Source: Candidatus Atribacteria bacterium 1244-E10-H5-B2
Lineage (GTDB): Bacteria; Atribacterota; JS1; SB-45; 34-128
Direction: 5' to 3'
NCBI GenBank assembly: GCA_003575245.1
Contig: NMQN01000737.1
Span: forward strand, 1 to 7,452
DNA length: 7,452 nt
In this document: piece after piece, positions 1 to 4,895 of the stretch
Layout: the number at the start of each line of letters is the position of its first letter
Numbering within the stretch: the first letter of the stretch is position 1
Translations under genes and position numbers: made by a program
The notes under the pieces: model-generated
The model's input: the letters and a program-made list of their open reading frames with translations, nothing else
Told to the model about the DNA's origin: nothing
Database searches by the model: none

Positions 1-259
1 TCTCCTTCTCCTCATATTCTCTTAAAATCTTTTCTTGGATTTCTTTCCATAAATTTCGTTCAAAGGTCAGTATGTTTGACCATTTTCTCATTCCGTTCTG
101 GGTATGACTCTGGTTCGGGCAACAGCAATATAAATCGTGGCTCCCCTGTAAAATCTTTATCCCTGAAATCTTAACGATATCTTTAATTTCAATAGTCGCT
201 ATCCCTTTTAGCTTTTCATTATCCGGGACCATCTCTATATCTAAAACCTTTATATCCAC
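1..259 (-). CDS. spoVG: SpoVG-like nucleic-acid-binding regulator (3' end cut by window edge)
   Basis: The 86 visible codons begin MDIKVLDIEMVPDNEKLKGI and continue with an IEIKDIVKISGIKILQG segment. This follows the usual SpoVG order: an N-terminal beta strand of the 'ikVtdVrirkv' type, then the 'a.asItld..fvvhdIrVi.G..glfv.mPs' segment, here with YCCCPNQSH where SpoVG normally has the 'MPS' stretch. The C-terminal helix (FERNLWKEIQEKILREYEEKE) matches the 'R..i...vl.eye' end of the family, so only a few residues should be missing. SpoVG proteins are small site-specific DNA/RNA-binding regulators and also occur on phages and plasmids. The start is GTG at 259, with AGGAG six bases upstream. 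The three consecutive cysteines are unusual. It is the last visible gene of the leftward small-gene group. The family call is by pattern recognition only. Confidence 0.75.
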   Translation of the reverse strand, partial: MDIKVLDIEMVPDNEKLKGIATIEIKDIVKISGIKILQGSHDLYCCCPNQSHTQNGMRKWSNILTFERNLWKEIQEKILREYEEKE

Positions 260-326
260 CTTTAACTCCTTTCAAAATTCAATAGTTATTCGTATTTAAA
301 TATCAGGCTTCTAAAATTCTCTTTAA

Positions 327-350
327 TTATTCAATTTTATTTCATTCACC
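327..350 (-). repeat. 24-bp direct repeat, copy 1 (copy 2 at 961-984)
   Basis: This stretch matches 961-984 with one mismatch in 24 bases. Copy 2 encodes the last residues (VNEIKLNN) of the winged-helix protein. Copy 1 has the same frame open and is followed at once by TAA. A 29-codon frame (323-412) starting at an ATG that overlaps the PC4-like gene's stop ends in this copy, but it has no convincing protein character. The simplest reading is a leftover from duplication or recombination between these intervals. Confidence 0.5.
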
Positions 351-404
351 AATCCCACCAGGCTAACAGCAGGGAATCGAGACCCACCTGCCGAAATAGA
401 TAAA

Positions 405-611
405 TTAAACATCATTCAATTTACTAACCATTTTTACGAAATCTTCGAGCCATTCGCTATTAAAATTTATCCCACGCTTAGAAGGATTGAAAGTCCCCTC
501 TTTGTTTAAAAAATTCTCCCTTAAATCGATTCTCTCAACCCCCCGGAATTGACTGATAGAAAGCACCAGCCTTTTATTATCAGCAATATCTAAATGACTA
601 ACTTCTTTCAT
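405..611 (-). CDS. PC4/YdbC-like single-stranded DNA-binding protein
   Basis: This 68-aa protein starts MKEVSHLDIADNKRLVLSIS and has the core pattern of the transcriptional coactivator p15/PC4 family: a beta strand (RLVLSISQFRG), then VERIDLREN, a short turn, and a KEGTFNPSKRGINF segment corresponding to the family's 'G...PtkKGIsl', then a C-terminal helix (WLEDFVKMVSKL). Bacterial and phage members bind single-stranded DNA as dimers. I chose ATG at 611 because AGGTG lies six bases upstream. A GTG at 620 would add three residues but sits too close to its purine tract. The gene follows the 96-aa gene by about 15 bases, so the two probably share a transcript. Together with the SpoVG-like gene it suggests a DNA or RNA transaction module. 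The family assignment is fairly strong; the role here is inferred. Confidence 0.7.
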   Translation of the reverse strand: MKEVSHLDIADNKRLVLSISQFRGVERIDLRENFLNKEGTFNPSKRGINFNSEWLEDFVKMVSKLNDV

Positions 612-626
612 AATTTTCACCTACCT

Positions 627-917
627 TTATTTATTTTTGTATCTCCTTGGAGTCTTCTTTATCTCTCTAATTACTTTATTTATCCACCTCTTTTTATCTA
701 CCTTCCCATCTTTGCAAAGTTCAAAAGCGTGATAAATCATCTCTGGGTTGTTAATAAATGTCAGACATAATTTTATAAATTTGAACGCCCATTTCTCATT
801 TTGTTCCATAGTATTACTGATAAAAAAAGTCCCACCTTCCTCGGTAAAATCAAAAGTTATAGAGTTTTTGTTTTCTGTATCTTTTTGATAATCTATCAAG
901 TCTTCAAATTTTTTCAT
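627..917 (-). CDS. hypothetical protein, 96 aa
   Basis: I do not recognise this protein. It has an acidic N-terminal half (MKKFEDLIDYQKDTENKN), a short hydrophobic strand region (ITFDFTEEGGTFFIS), a helical middle with W and F residues (EKWAFKFIKLCLTFINNPEMIYHAFELCKDG) and a strongly basic tail (RWINKVIREIKKTPRRYKNK). There is no signal peptide and no clear membrane segment. The basic tail suggests contact with nucleic acid, which is only an inference. The ATG at 917 is preceded by a good AAGGAG. It lies between the winged-helix gene and the PC4-like gene with short gaps, so these are probably co-transcribed. Codon use resembles the neighbours. Confidence 0.7.
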   Translation of the reverse strand: MKKFEDLIDYQKDTENKNSITFDFTEEGGTFFISNTMEQNEKWAFKFIKLCLTFINNPEMIYHAFELCKDGKVDKKRWINKVIREIKKTPRRYKNK

Positions 918-942
918 ATTGTTTAACTCCTTCCTTCTTTGA

Positions 943-959
943 GGCCGGGTTCACCGGCC
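943..959 (-). repeat. GC-rich hairpin overlapping a stop codon
   Basis: GGCCGG (943-948) and CCGGCC (954-959) form a perfect 6-bp stem with a 5-base loop in an AT-rich setting. On the minus strand the TGA stop of the winged-helix gene sits in the loop, in the context CCGGTGAACCCGG. This resembles the CGGTGATCCGG arm of the dispersed repeats further right but lacks their second hairpin. No T-run follows, so it is not an intrinsic terminator. It lies in the short gap before the SD of the 96-aa gene and could affect message stability or coupling. Confidence 0.5.
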
Positions 960-1148
960 GTTATTTAATTTTATTTCATTCACCGGTTCGGGGTACAGGA
1001 TAAATTGATATTTACTACCTTTAATTTTCTTATATCTAAGATAGCCCTGGTCAGCTAAACGAGCCAGGGACCTATCAACGTCCTTGACCTTTACGCCAGC
1101 AAACTTGGCCATTTTCCTCTTTCCTAATCTGCCTCTCAGTATGTTCAT
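951..1148 (-). CDS. small winged-helix DNA-binding protein, 65 aa
   Basis: Residues about 10 to 50 have the layout of a winged helix-turn-helix: KRKMAKFAGVKVKDVDRSLA is helix, turn and recognition helix, RLADQGYLRYKK continues the recognition helix into the first wing strand, and GSKYQFILYP is the second wing strand. The protein is very basic with no other domain, as expected of a small transcription or replication regulator. ATG at 1148 follows AGGTGATAGTAA. Directly upstream lies a perfect 10-bp inverted repeat (1177-1204) that also covers the promoter of a divergent plus-strand RNA, so self-regulation and control of that RNA are plausible but unproven. The last eight codons (VNEIKLNN) recur as a near-exact copy at 327-350. 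The stop codon lies in a GC-rich hairpin. Confidence 0.7.
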   Translation of the reverse strand: MNILRGRLGKRKMAKFAGVKVKDVDRSLARLADQGYLRYKKIKGSKYQFILYPEPVNEIKLNNGR

Positions 1149-1162
1149 TTACTATCACCTGC

Positions 1163-1191
1163 TTGACATCTGTCTAAACACCCTTTAATAT
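1163..1191 (+). promoter_or_regulatory. sigma70-type promoter for a plus-strand RNA
   Basis: A perfect -35 TTGACA (1163-1168) is followed after 17 bases by TAATAT (1186-1191), a reasonable -10. The predicted start is near 1198. It is the only plus-strand promoter I see. It reads away from the leftward winged-helix gene and into a short non-coding stretch that ends in an intrinsic terminator. The -10 lies inside a perfect inverted repeat, so a bound repressor would block it. Confidence 0.6.
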
Positions 1192-1204
1192 ATAAAAGGG
1201 TGTT
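1177..1204. promoter_or_regulatory. operator-like palindrome between divergent units
   Basis: AACACCCTTT (1177-1186) and AAAGGGTGTT (1195-1204) are perfect 10-bp inverted arms around an 8-base AT spacer. The site covers the -10 and start region of the plus-strand promoter and lies about 30 bases upstream of the leftward winged-helix gene. A weaker minus-strand promoter (TTGAGT, about 19 bases, then TATATA) would also overlap it. Neither strand has a T-run after it, so a terminator is unlikely. The winged-helix protein at 951-1148 is the obvious candidate ligand, by position only. Confidence 0.55.
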
Positions 1205-1335
1205 AGCCTGTATACTCAACAAAACGAGGCTCACCAAAATTTAGGAGGATAGCCTACGAAAAAAGTGCTTGCGGGAGGCTATAAAATTTTTAAAAGGGGA
1301 AGTAAGCTAAGGGATTACTGCTACTTCCCTTTTTA
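1198..1335 (+). ncRNA. putative structured small RNA, about 140 nt
   Basis: The stretch has a promoter on its left, an intrinsic terminator on its right and no open frame with a plausible start. It holds two AGCCT and two AGGCT segments in alternating order: 1205-1209, 1227-1231, 1251-1255 and 1276-1280. Segment 1 can pair with 2 while 3 pairs with 4 (extended to ATAGCCT/AGGCTAT, 7 bp), or 2 can pair with 3, so exclusive folds are possible. Outside the 3-4 stem, AAAATTT (1236-1242) pairs with AAATTTT (1284-1290), leaving AGGAGG (1243-1248) as a purine bulge. Such an RNA could be an antisense or regulatory RNA. No target is visible in the window and I match it to no known family. Confidence 0.5.
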
Positions 1336-1340
1336 TTTTT
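1292..1340 (+). terminator. intrinsic terminator of the plus-strand RNA
   Basis: GGGAAGTA (1297-1304) pairs with TACTTCCC (1322-1329) and can be extended by GC across one bulged A. It is followed directly by TTTTTATTTTT (1330-1340). A-rich sequence precedes the left arm, so the hairpin may also stop leftward transcription coming out of the integrase gene. Confidence 0.75.
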
Positions 1341-1513
1341 AATTTAAAAAAAAGGATACCCTAAAGCTCTGTTTTGTAAAAGTGCTTAAAGATATCCCCG
1401 TTTATCATAATAAACATTTAAGTTACTTTCATTATAATCACTCACGAACCAAAGTCAAGAGTCCTCAGAAAATAAATAAATTCCCCTTTAAATCCAATGT
1501 CGTGTAATTGTTA
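1341..1513. other. AT-rich non-coding stretch beside int, possible att region
   Basis: With the small RNA to its left, this completes a 365-base interval without a protein gene. It contains an imperfect inverted repeat whose outer arms are GGATA (1354-1358) and TATCC (1393-1397), with inner AAGC/GCTT pairing. A 10-base direct repeat, AAAAGTGCTT, lies at 1261-1270 and 1378-1387. These lie just past the 3' end of the integrase gene, where attachment sites and arm-type integrase sites often lie. There is no intact tRNA and no clear core site, so the att idea is only positional. Confidence 0.25.
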
Positions 1514-2425
1514 TTATAAGACACTCAAACCGGAGAAACAATCAAAAACCTTTTCTTTCTTCTCCGACAGGTCCAGCTCATCATCATAGACGATCAGCAT
1601 ATCCAGGGACTTGTGTCTACTAAACTTCCTGACTATCGAGACCTCAAAATTCTGTAAGAGGTTAGTTATATAATAATGCCTGAATCCGTGTATAGTCTTG
1701 TTGATGTTCAGTTCTCTGAAAAGGTCTTTAAAGTCTCTCTTTAAGGTCCTCTCCGATAGCCTCTTGCTCTTTCTGTTACCCAGGCTCTTAAACAAGGCTC
1801 CGGAGCCGATATTGCAGGTCTTAATATAATTCTTCAAGGTCTTCACCGTCTCCGGGTTTAAGTAGATCATCTCTTTGTCATCTTGGCCCTTCCCCCGGAT
1901 ATGAGCGATAGCACTAACCAGGTCTAAATCCTCTCTGTTTAATCGGATAACTTCTACCTGTCTTAAGCCTTGTAAAACAAAAAGACAGAATAAAGCCTTA
2001 ATCCGGCTATTTTTAGACGTATCCGGTAAGGTCTTTATTCGGTCTTTCAATCTTATTATTTCCTCTTTCGACAGTCCTTCTCGTTTGTGCTTCTGGCTCT
2101 GATTAAATCCCTTTACATTCAAAGTTATATCGGGTATCAGCCCCCTTCTGGATAATTCTTTGAGCAGGACCCGGGCAGAGGCCAGATATTTATTTTTTGT
2201 AGAGGCAGAATATTCCTCTCTCCCCCCGAGGTATCTTTTAAATTCCAGAAATGAATCTAATCTAAAGGCCCTTTTTTCTATGAAATTTAGAAAGAGAGAG
2301 ATCCGATAAAGATATTCCCTTTTGCTATTCTCTGATATATCCAGAAGTCCGAAAACGTATTCAGCTTTTCCTTTCAGGCTTTCCGGTAGAAGGTCTCTTC
2401 CTTCAAATTCAATTAAGCTCTCCAT
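1514..2425 (-). CDS. tyrosine recombinase (phage integrase / Xer-like)
   Basis: The 303-aa protein has the two-domain layout of tyrosine recombinases: an N-terminal SAM-like DNA-binding region (about 15-95, including STKNKYLASARVLLKELSRRG) and a catalytic domain from about 115. The catalytic set is complete: R155 in GLRQVEV, K179 in RGKGQ, H246 and R249 in HGFRH, H271 in SRHKS and Y280 in LIVYD. Cleavage would go through a 3'-phosphotyrosine at Y280. The distance from K179 to H246 is about that of XerD, so the extra segment of integron integrases is absent. The ATG overlaps the stop of the upstream excisionase-like gene (TGATG), so the two are translationally coupled. It probably integrates or excises this element. 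The dispersed repeats are conceivable secondary substrates, with no direct evidence. Confidence 0.93.
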   Translation of the reverse strand: MESLIEFEGRDLLPESLKGKAEYVFGLLDISENSKREYLYRISLFLNFIEKRAFRLDSFLEFKRYLGGREEYSASTKNKYLASARVLLKELSRRGLIPDITLNVKGFNQSQKHKREGLSKEEIIRLKDRIKTLPDTSKNSRIKALFCLFVLQGLRQVEVIRLNREDLDLVSAIAHIRGKGQDDKEMIYLNPETVKTLKNYIKTCNIGSGALFKSLGNRKSKRLSERTLKRDFKDLFRELNINKTIHGFRHYYITNLLQNFEVSIVRKFSRHKSLDMLIVYDDELDLSEKKEKVFDCFSGLSVL

Positions 2426-2598
2426 CAGACCTTCACCTTTCTTTCCTGGATAAACCTTTCAAGCTCCTCCGGCTCGACCCTCCAGACCTTGTTTAGTTTT
2501 ATTCCTCTTAGTTTTCTGGTTTTAATGTAATAATAGGCTGCGTTATAGCAAAGGTTCAGTTTTTCGGCCACTTCTTTTAGAGATAACAGATTTGACAT
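2425..2598 (-). CDS. excisionase-like MerR-type HTH protein, 57 aa
   Basis: This short gene encodes MSNLLSLKEVAEKLNLCYNA and onward, a typical excisionase/AlpA-type helix-turn-helix: 'lLslkEVAekLnl' is helix 1, turn and start of helix 2, CYNAAYYYIKTRKLRGIKL is the recognition helix and wing, and NKVWRVEPEELERFIQERK is the usual closing 'WrV..edLe.fi..rk' motif. Such proteins bend DNA at att sites to favour excision, or act as small transcription factors. GAGGT lies about 10 bases before the ATG. The TGA stop shares its A with the ATG of the integrase gene. A strong promoter (2626-2654) lies immediately upstream, giving a self-contained xis-int unit. Confidence 0.85.
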   Translation of the reverse strand: MSNLLSLKEVAEKLNLCYNAAYYYIKTRKLRGIKLNKVWRVEPEELERFIQERKVKV

Positions 2599-2625
2599 TT
2601 TCTTTTTACCTCATACTTTTTTTAT

Positions 2626-2654
2626 ATTTTAATACATATGTTTACTTTTGTCAA
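2626..2654 (-). promoter_or_regulatory. sigma70 promoter of the xis-int unit
   Basis: On the minus strand TTGACA (2654-2649) is followed by exactly 17 bases and TAAAAT (2631-2626). The predicted start is near 2619, giving a leader of about 20 bases before the excisionase ATG. The spacer contains the palindrome ACATATGT, a possible binding site for the excisionase or a repressor. It lies downstream of repeat R1, so xis-int need not depend on read-through from the genes to the right. Confidence 0.75.
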
Positions 2655-2697
2655 TAAAATATCTTTAAAAACCCGTCTACCCTACAATTTTTAAATA

Positions 2698-2777
2698 CCC
2701 TGCTCCCTTAAATAAACGTTTTTTCAGAGGGGGCAGGGATCGGCAACCCGGAGAACGCATAGAAAGCCGAATCACCG
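2698..2777 (-). repeat. two-hairpin repeat R1
   Basis: In minus-strand order: P1 arms at 2777-2767 and 2751-2741 (CGGTGATTCGG with CCGGGTTGCCG, 11 pairs including four G-U), then after two bases P2 arms at 2738-2728 and 2708-2698 (CCCTGCCCCCT with AGGGAGCAGGG, one C-A mismatch in 11). It lies between the small membrane gene pair and the xis-int promoter. Its upstream flank (GTAAGCGAACTAAT) nearly matches the flank of R3. Confidence 0.8.
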
Positions 2778-2792
2778 AATTAGTTCGCTTAC

Positions 2793-2873
2793 TCATTTTT
2801 TCTTTTTCTTAATCGAAAAATAAGTTATTCCTGCCATCACGACTAAAATTATTCCAATAAGCCACCACTCCAT
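2793..2873 (-). CDS. single-pass membrane peptide, 26 aa
   Basis: The ATG at 2873 shares its A with the TAA stop of the 71-aa membrane protein (TAATG). AAAAAGGGGG lies eight bases upstream, so a real translated peptide is likely despite its size. The product is MEWWLIGIILVVMAGITYFS followed by IKKKKK: aromatic residues at the outer interface, about 15 hydrophobic residues, then a lysine cluster that would stay in the cytoplasm. It matches in plan the 28-aa peptide at 5058-5144 and the 30-aa peptide at 6110-6202. Coupling to the 71-aa membrane protein suggests the two act together at the membrane. The function is unknown. Confidence 0.6.
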   Translation of the reverse strand: MEWWLIGIILVVMAGITYFSIKKKKK

Positions 2874-3088
2874 TATTTAATCCCCCTTTTTTTAGCTTTT
2901 GCTTTTAATTTTTCACGATACGCAAATTCTTCAATTTCCTTTAATTCTTCTTCATAACCGCGACTGCCTTTTAACCAAAGTATTAATAAGAAAATCACCC
3001 CTAACCAAAAAATTAATTGAAACATAAATCGAAGTATCATTTCAAGAGTTCCTAATATATCTAATAGCCAAAGCCAAAAATTAAACAT
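2873..3088 (-). CDS. small membrane protein, 71 aa
   Basis: The N-terminal 40 residues are very hydrophobic and rich in W and F: an initial segment (FNFWLWLLDILGTLEMILRF), then a clear membrane helix (FQLIFWLGVIFLLILWL). After GSRGYEEE comes a charged, probably helical cytoplasmic tail (LKEIEEFAYREKLKAKAKKR). ATG at 3088 has a modest purine tract (GGGCGAGAAAG) and lies about 20 bases past repeat R2. The stop overlaps the start of the 26-aa membrane peptide. I recognise no family. The scale (membrane anchor, charged tail and a coupled tiny peptide) resembles phage holin/spanin-like or membrane-stress modules, a similarity of form only. Confidence 0.65.
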   Translation of the reverse strand: MFNFWLWLLDILGTLEMILRFMFQLIFWLGVIFLLILWLKGSRGYEEELKEIEEFAYREKLKAKAKKRGIK

Positions 3089-3107
3089 CTTTCTCGCCCT
3101 TTTTTAT

Positions 3108-3195
3108 CCCTGCCCCCTTAGATAAAAGGTTATTAAAAAGAAGGGGGCAGGGATCGGCAATCCGGTTCTGTTCTTTTAGTCCTTACCGGATCACC
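3108..3195 (-). repeat. two-hairpin repeat R2
   Basis: P1 arms at 3195-3185 and 3166-3156 (GGTGATCCGGT with ACCGGATTGCC, 11 pairs, two G-U). P2 arms at 3152-3141 and 3119-3108 (CCCTGCCCCCTT with AAGGGGGCAGGG, 12 perfect pairs). The TGA stop of the preceding small basic gene lies inside the first P1 arm. Both loops are nearly identical to those of R5 although the flanking genes are unrelated. The next gene starts about 20 bases after P2. Confidence 0.85.
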
Positions 3196-3340
3196 ATATT
3201 TTACGAATTATCTTGCGCCCGATAATTTTATTTTTAACTCTCCTGGCTATCTTCTTCGGATCACCGGAAGCCACCTTTGAAACATCGTTAGCTTCCCTTG
3301 CCAGGTTAAAAAGAAAAGATACTAATTTATTCATTGTCAT
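3191..3340 (-). CDS. small basic protein, 47-49 aa
   Basis: ATG at 3340 overlaps the TGA of the HNH gene (ATGA), and a second ATG at 3334 lies eight bases after AAGGAGG; either could start it. The product is (MT)[18 protein letters not shown] followed by [18 protein letters not shown] and [11 protein letters not shown]. The N-terminal half is an amphipathic helix. The C-terminal half is strongly basic with the pattern 'DV..v.[14 protein letters not shown]..gR', which reads like a conserved small orphan of mobile elements rather than chance coding. I know no function for it; the charge suggests nucleic-acid binding. The stop codon lies in the first arm of repeat R2, so ribosomes finishing this gene would run into that hairpin. 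Confidence 0.7.
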   Translation of the reverse strand: MTMNKLVSFLFNLAREANDVSKVASGDPKKIARRVKNKIIGRKIIRKIW

Positions 3341-3648
3341 TGCCTCCTTGAAAGCCATATTTTTTTTATTGCCTTACCTACCTCCTTAAACTCCTCACAA
3401 GTAAATATATTACTTTTAGCGTTATTGCAAATAGCACAAGCTAAAACACAATTTTCTTCACTATAACCTTTTTCATTATCTTTACGTTCTAACTCTAATA
3501 TTTTGCCTCTACCTCCTTTTCTCTCCCCCTTCTTTTTATAAAATTTTCCCCATATCGGAATAAAGTCTCCTTCTTTTATCTTGCAATAATGACATTTCTC
3601 TCCGTCTCTTTCGTAAAGTTTAAAACGTAATTTATCCTTTTTATTCAA
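3337..3648 (-). CDS. HNH-type nuclease domain protein, 103 aa
   Basis: The protein has a compact HNH (His-Me finger) layout. It has a first zinc pair in CHYC (C19, C22), a variable basic insert rich in K and G, then [20 protein letters not shown] and C71-AI-C74-NNAKS as the second zinc pair with the usual Asn. The 'R-K-D-N..kGY...N.vlaC..CN.aK' pattern is well known in short phage-type HNH proteins. The usual metal-binding His-Asp/His pair is replaced by E-R-K-D, so the catalytic residues should be checked before calling it active. The start is TTG at 3648 with AAAGGA upstream. It sits between the DUF5655-like gene (18-base gap) and the small basic gene (4-base overlap). Roles could include DNA processing, homing or defence. 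Confidence 0.8.
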   Translation of the reverse strand: MNKKDKLRFKLYERDGEKCHYCKIKEGDFIPIWGKFYKKKGERKGGRGKILELERKDNEKGYSEENCVLACAICNNAKSNIFTCEEFKEVGKAIKKIWLSRRQ

Positions 3649-3666
3649 TAACTTTTTTTCCTTTCG

Positions 3667-4341
3667 TTACTTTAAAATAGTCTCCTCTAAAATTTTATTG
3701 AGCAGGCTCTTTCTACTTTTATGGAGTTTTAAACGGATATCTAAATATCCATTTTCTCCGGCTATTATATTTATGGCAAAAGGCTCAACTATTTCTATCT
3801 CTTTCTCAATTTTCTCAACTTCCTCTATCCGCTTTAGAAGAGGAGTCTCTTTCCTCTTTTTCTGGTTAGTTATTCCCTTAAAAGCCTTCTCAATAATCTT
3901 AAAAGTAACCTCGAGCATAGCCGGTTTATTTTCGGTAAACTCCCTCTGATCGTCGAAAGAAATTAGTACCCCGACCCGACGAGATACCGGCTCGTAATCT
4001 CTGACAAATAAAGGTACAGAATCTAATTTGCTATAACTAACTTTCGCCCAAAGTCTAACGGTCTCTTTTTTCCGGAGCATGATATAACAAAATAGCAACC
4101 CGTTATAAGAATATTTGATATAGGTTTCTAAAAATTCTTTTCTGATCTGACCTCTCAAGCCCATAATAAACTTATCGATCTCCATGTAAAGACCAACGCT
4201 CCAACCTGCCCGACCTTTAGTATGAAATTCTTCGTCAAATTTCATTTTAATACTCCTTTCAATTTTTGTTTCCCTGTCCTCTAAACCGATATCGATATCA
4301 GAGGAAAATAAATTAGAAAATTCAAAGGATTCTTTAACCAT
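3667..4341 (-). CDS. DUF5655-like protein, 224 aa
   Basis: The N-terminal third is charged and probably poorly structured. The centre (about 50-165) resembles the DUF5655 domain found alone or fused to nuclease-like domains: YMEIDKFIMGLRGQIRKEFL helix, ETYIKYSYNGLLFCYIMLRK strands, ETVRLWAKVSYSKLDSVPLF strand, VRDYEPVSRRVGVLISFDD, then a helix (AMLEVTFKIIEKAFKG). After a basic linker and a Glu/Lys coiled stretch (LLKRIEEVEKIEKEIEIVEP) there is a short strand-rich tail. The ATG at 4341 has GGGGG five bases upstream and overlaps the stop of the zinc-ribbon gene by eight bases, so the two are coupled. DUF5655 has no firmly established activity; with HNH and zinc-ribbon neighbours a nucleic-acid role is reasonable. 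The family match is moderate. Confidence 0.6.
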   Translation of the reverse strand: MVKESFEFSNLFSSDIDIGLEDRETKIERSIKMKFDEEFHTKGRAGWSVGLYMEIDKFIMGLRGQIRKEFLETYIKYSYNGLLFCYIMLRKKETVRLWAKVSYSKLDSVPLFVRDYEPVSRRVGVLISFDDQREFTENKPAMLEVTFKIIEKAFKGITNQKKRKETPLLKRIEEVEKIEKEIEIVEPFAINIIAGENGYLDIRLKLHKSRKSLLNKILEETILK

Positions 4342-4873
4342 ATCGACCCCCTTTTAACTTTTCTCTCTCTTTCTGCTTTTTCTTATATTCTTTATTGTAT
4401 TTTTTAATCTTTTCCCGGTTAACTAAACGCCAAATCTCTCTCGTTATCCGGCATTCTTCTTTATGTTCATTGTAGTAGAGGAGACTCCTCTTTTTTATAG
4501 CCTTTTTATTTTGCTCGTACCACTTTTTAGCCCTCTCTTTTAGCTCCTCTTTATGAGCGATCCGGTACTTTTCATTATAAATTTTTCGCTCTTCTTTATG
4601 ACTTTCCCGGTAGAGTCCACCGCCTATTTTTACCCGGTCGACATCCTCATAATAACGCCTTAAACTTTCCCGGCTCTGACAAACTTTGCAGACTTTAGTC
4701 CTGCCATTTTTACTTCTCCGATCCCTCGTAAATTTAGAAATTATCTTTCGCTCCCCACATTTAGAGCAGATCCTAAATATCATCTTACGAGTTTCTCTCT
4801 CTTCAAGTTCCTCTTCTCTTTTCCTAATTAAAGCCAAATCTTCAAATTCATAAAAGTCCGGAAATTTTTTAAT
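4334..4873 (-). CDS. zinc-ribbon protein with Lys/Tyr-rich helical repeats
   Basis: The recognisable core is CSKCGERKIISKF, about 20 residues, then CKVC: two CxxC pairs in the style of phage proteins beginning 'CskCgeekpls.F...dGl...C..C', often next to HNH or endonuclease VII-type domains. It is followed by repeats of the form 'Y...HKEE.kerakkwYeqnKkaik' (HKEERKIYNEKYRIAHKEEL, then WYEQNKKAIKKR), ending in a very basic tail. No HNH histidine cluster follows, so it looks like a DNA- or RNA-binding protein without its nuclease domain. The start is uncertain. The longest frame opens at TTG 4945, but its first 20 codons are repeat R3. ATG at 4783 lies six residues before the zinc site with a weak SD. 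I prefer 4873, an ATT seven bases after GGGGG, because the residues between (KKFPDFYEFEDLALIRKREE) look like protein. Confidence 0.65.
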   Translation of the reverse strand: MKKFPDFYEFEDLALIRKREEELEERETRKMIFRICSKCGERKIISKFTRDRRSKNGRTKVCKVCQSRESLRRYYEDVDRVKIGGGLYRESHKEERKIYNEKYRIAHKEELKERAKKWYEQNKKAIKKRSLLYYNEHKEECRITREIWRLVNREKIKKYNKEYKKKQKEREKLKGGRYG

Positions 4874-4895
4874 TATGATTCCCCCTCTCAAATTC

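Noticed and set aside
370..397. tRNA 3'-end-like words (ATCGAGACCCACCTGCCGA) as a possible att site
   Set aside because: The left T-stem arm does not complement the right, the T loop is off consensus, no tRNA body is present, and it is over 1 kb from int.
323..412. 29-codon frame after the PC4-like gene
   Set aside because: Its ATG overlaps the preceding stop, but no SD fits and the product (SAGGSRFPAVSLVG...) looks like chance translation ending in the duplicated 24-bp segment.
1262..1347. A small plus-strand peptide gene starting at GTG 1265
   Set aside because: AGGAGG is 16 bases away, too far, and the frame reads through the terminator hairpin.
1514..2425. Calling the recombinase an integron integrase (IntI)
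   Set aside because: The K-to-H spacing is XerD-like, without the extra segment that marks IntI, and no attC R boxes are visible.
3253..3272. A further P1 copy (CCGGTGATCCG) inside the small basic gene
   Set aside because: It lacks a GGGTTGCC partner and P2, and the word is explained by codons for Ser-Gly-Asp-Pro.
3698..3949. Plus-strand open frame of 83 codons
   Set aside because: It is the antisense shadow of the DUF5655-like gene, has no SD or promoter, and its product is low-complexity Ser/Phe/Ile.
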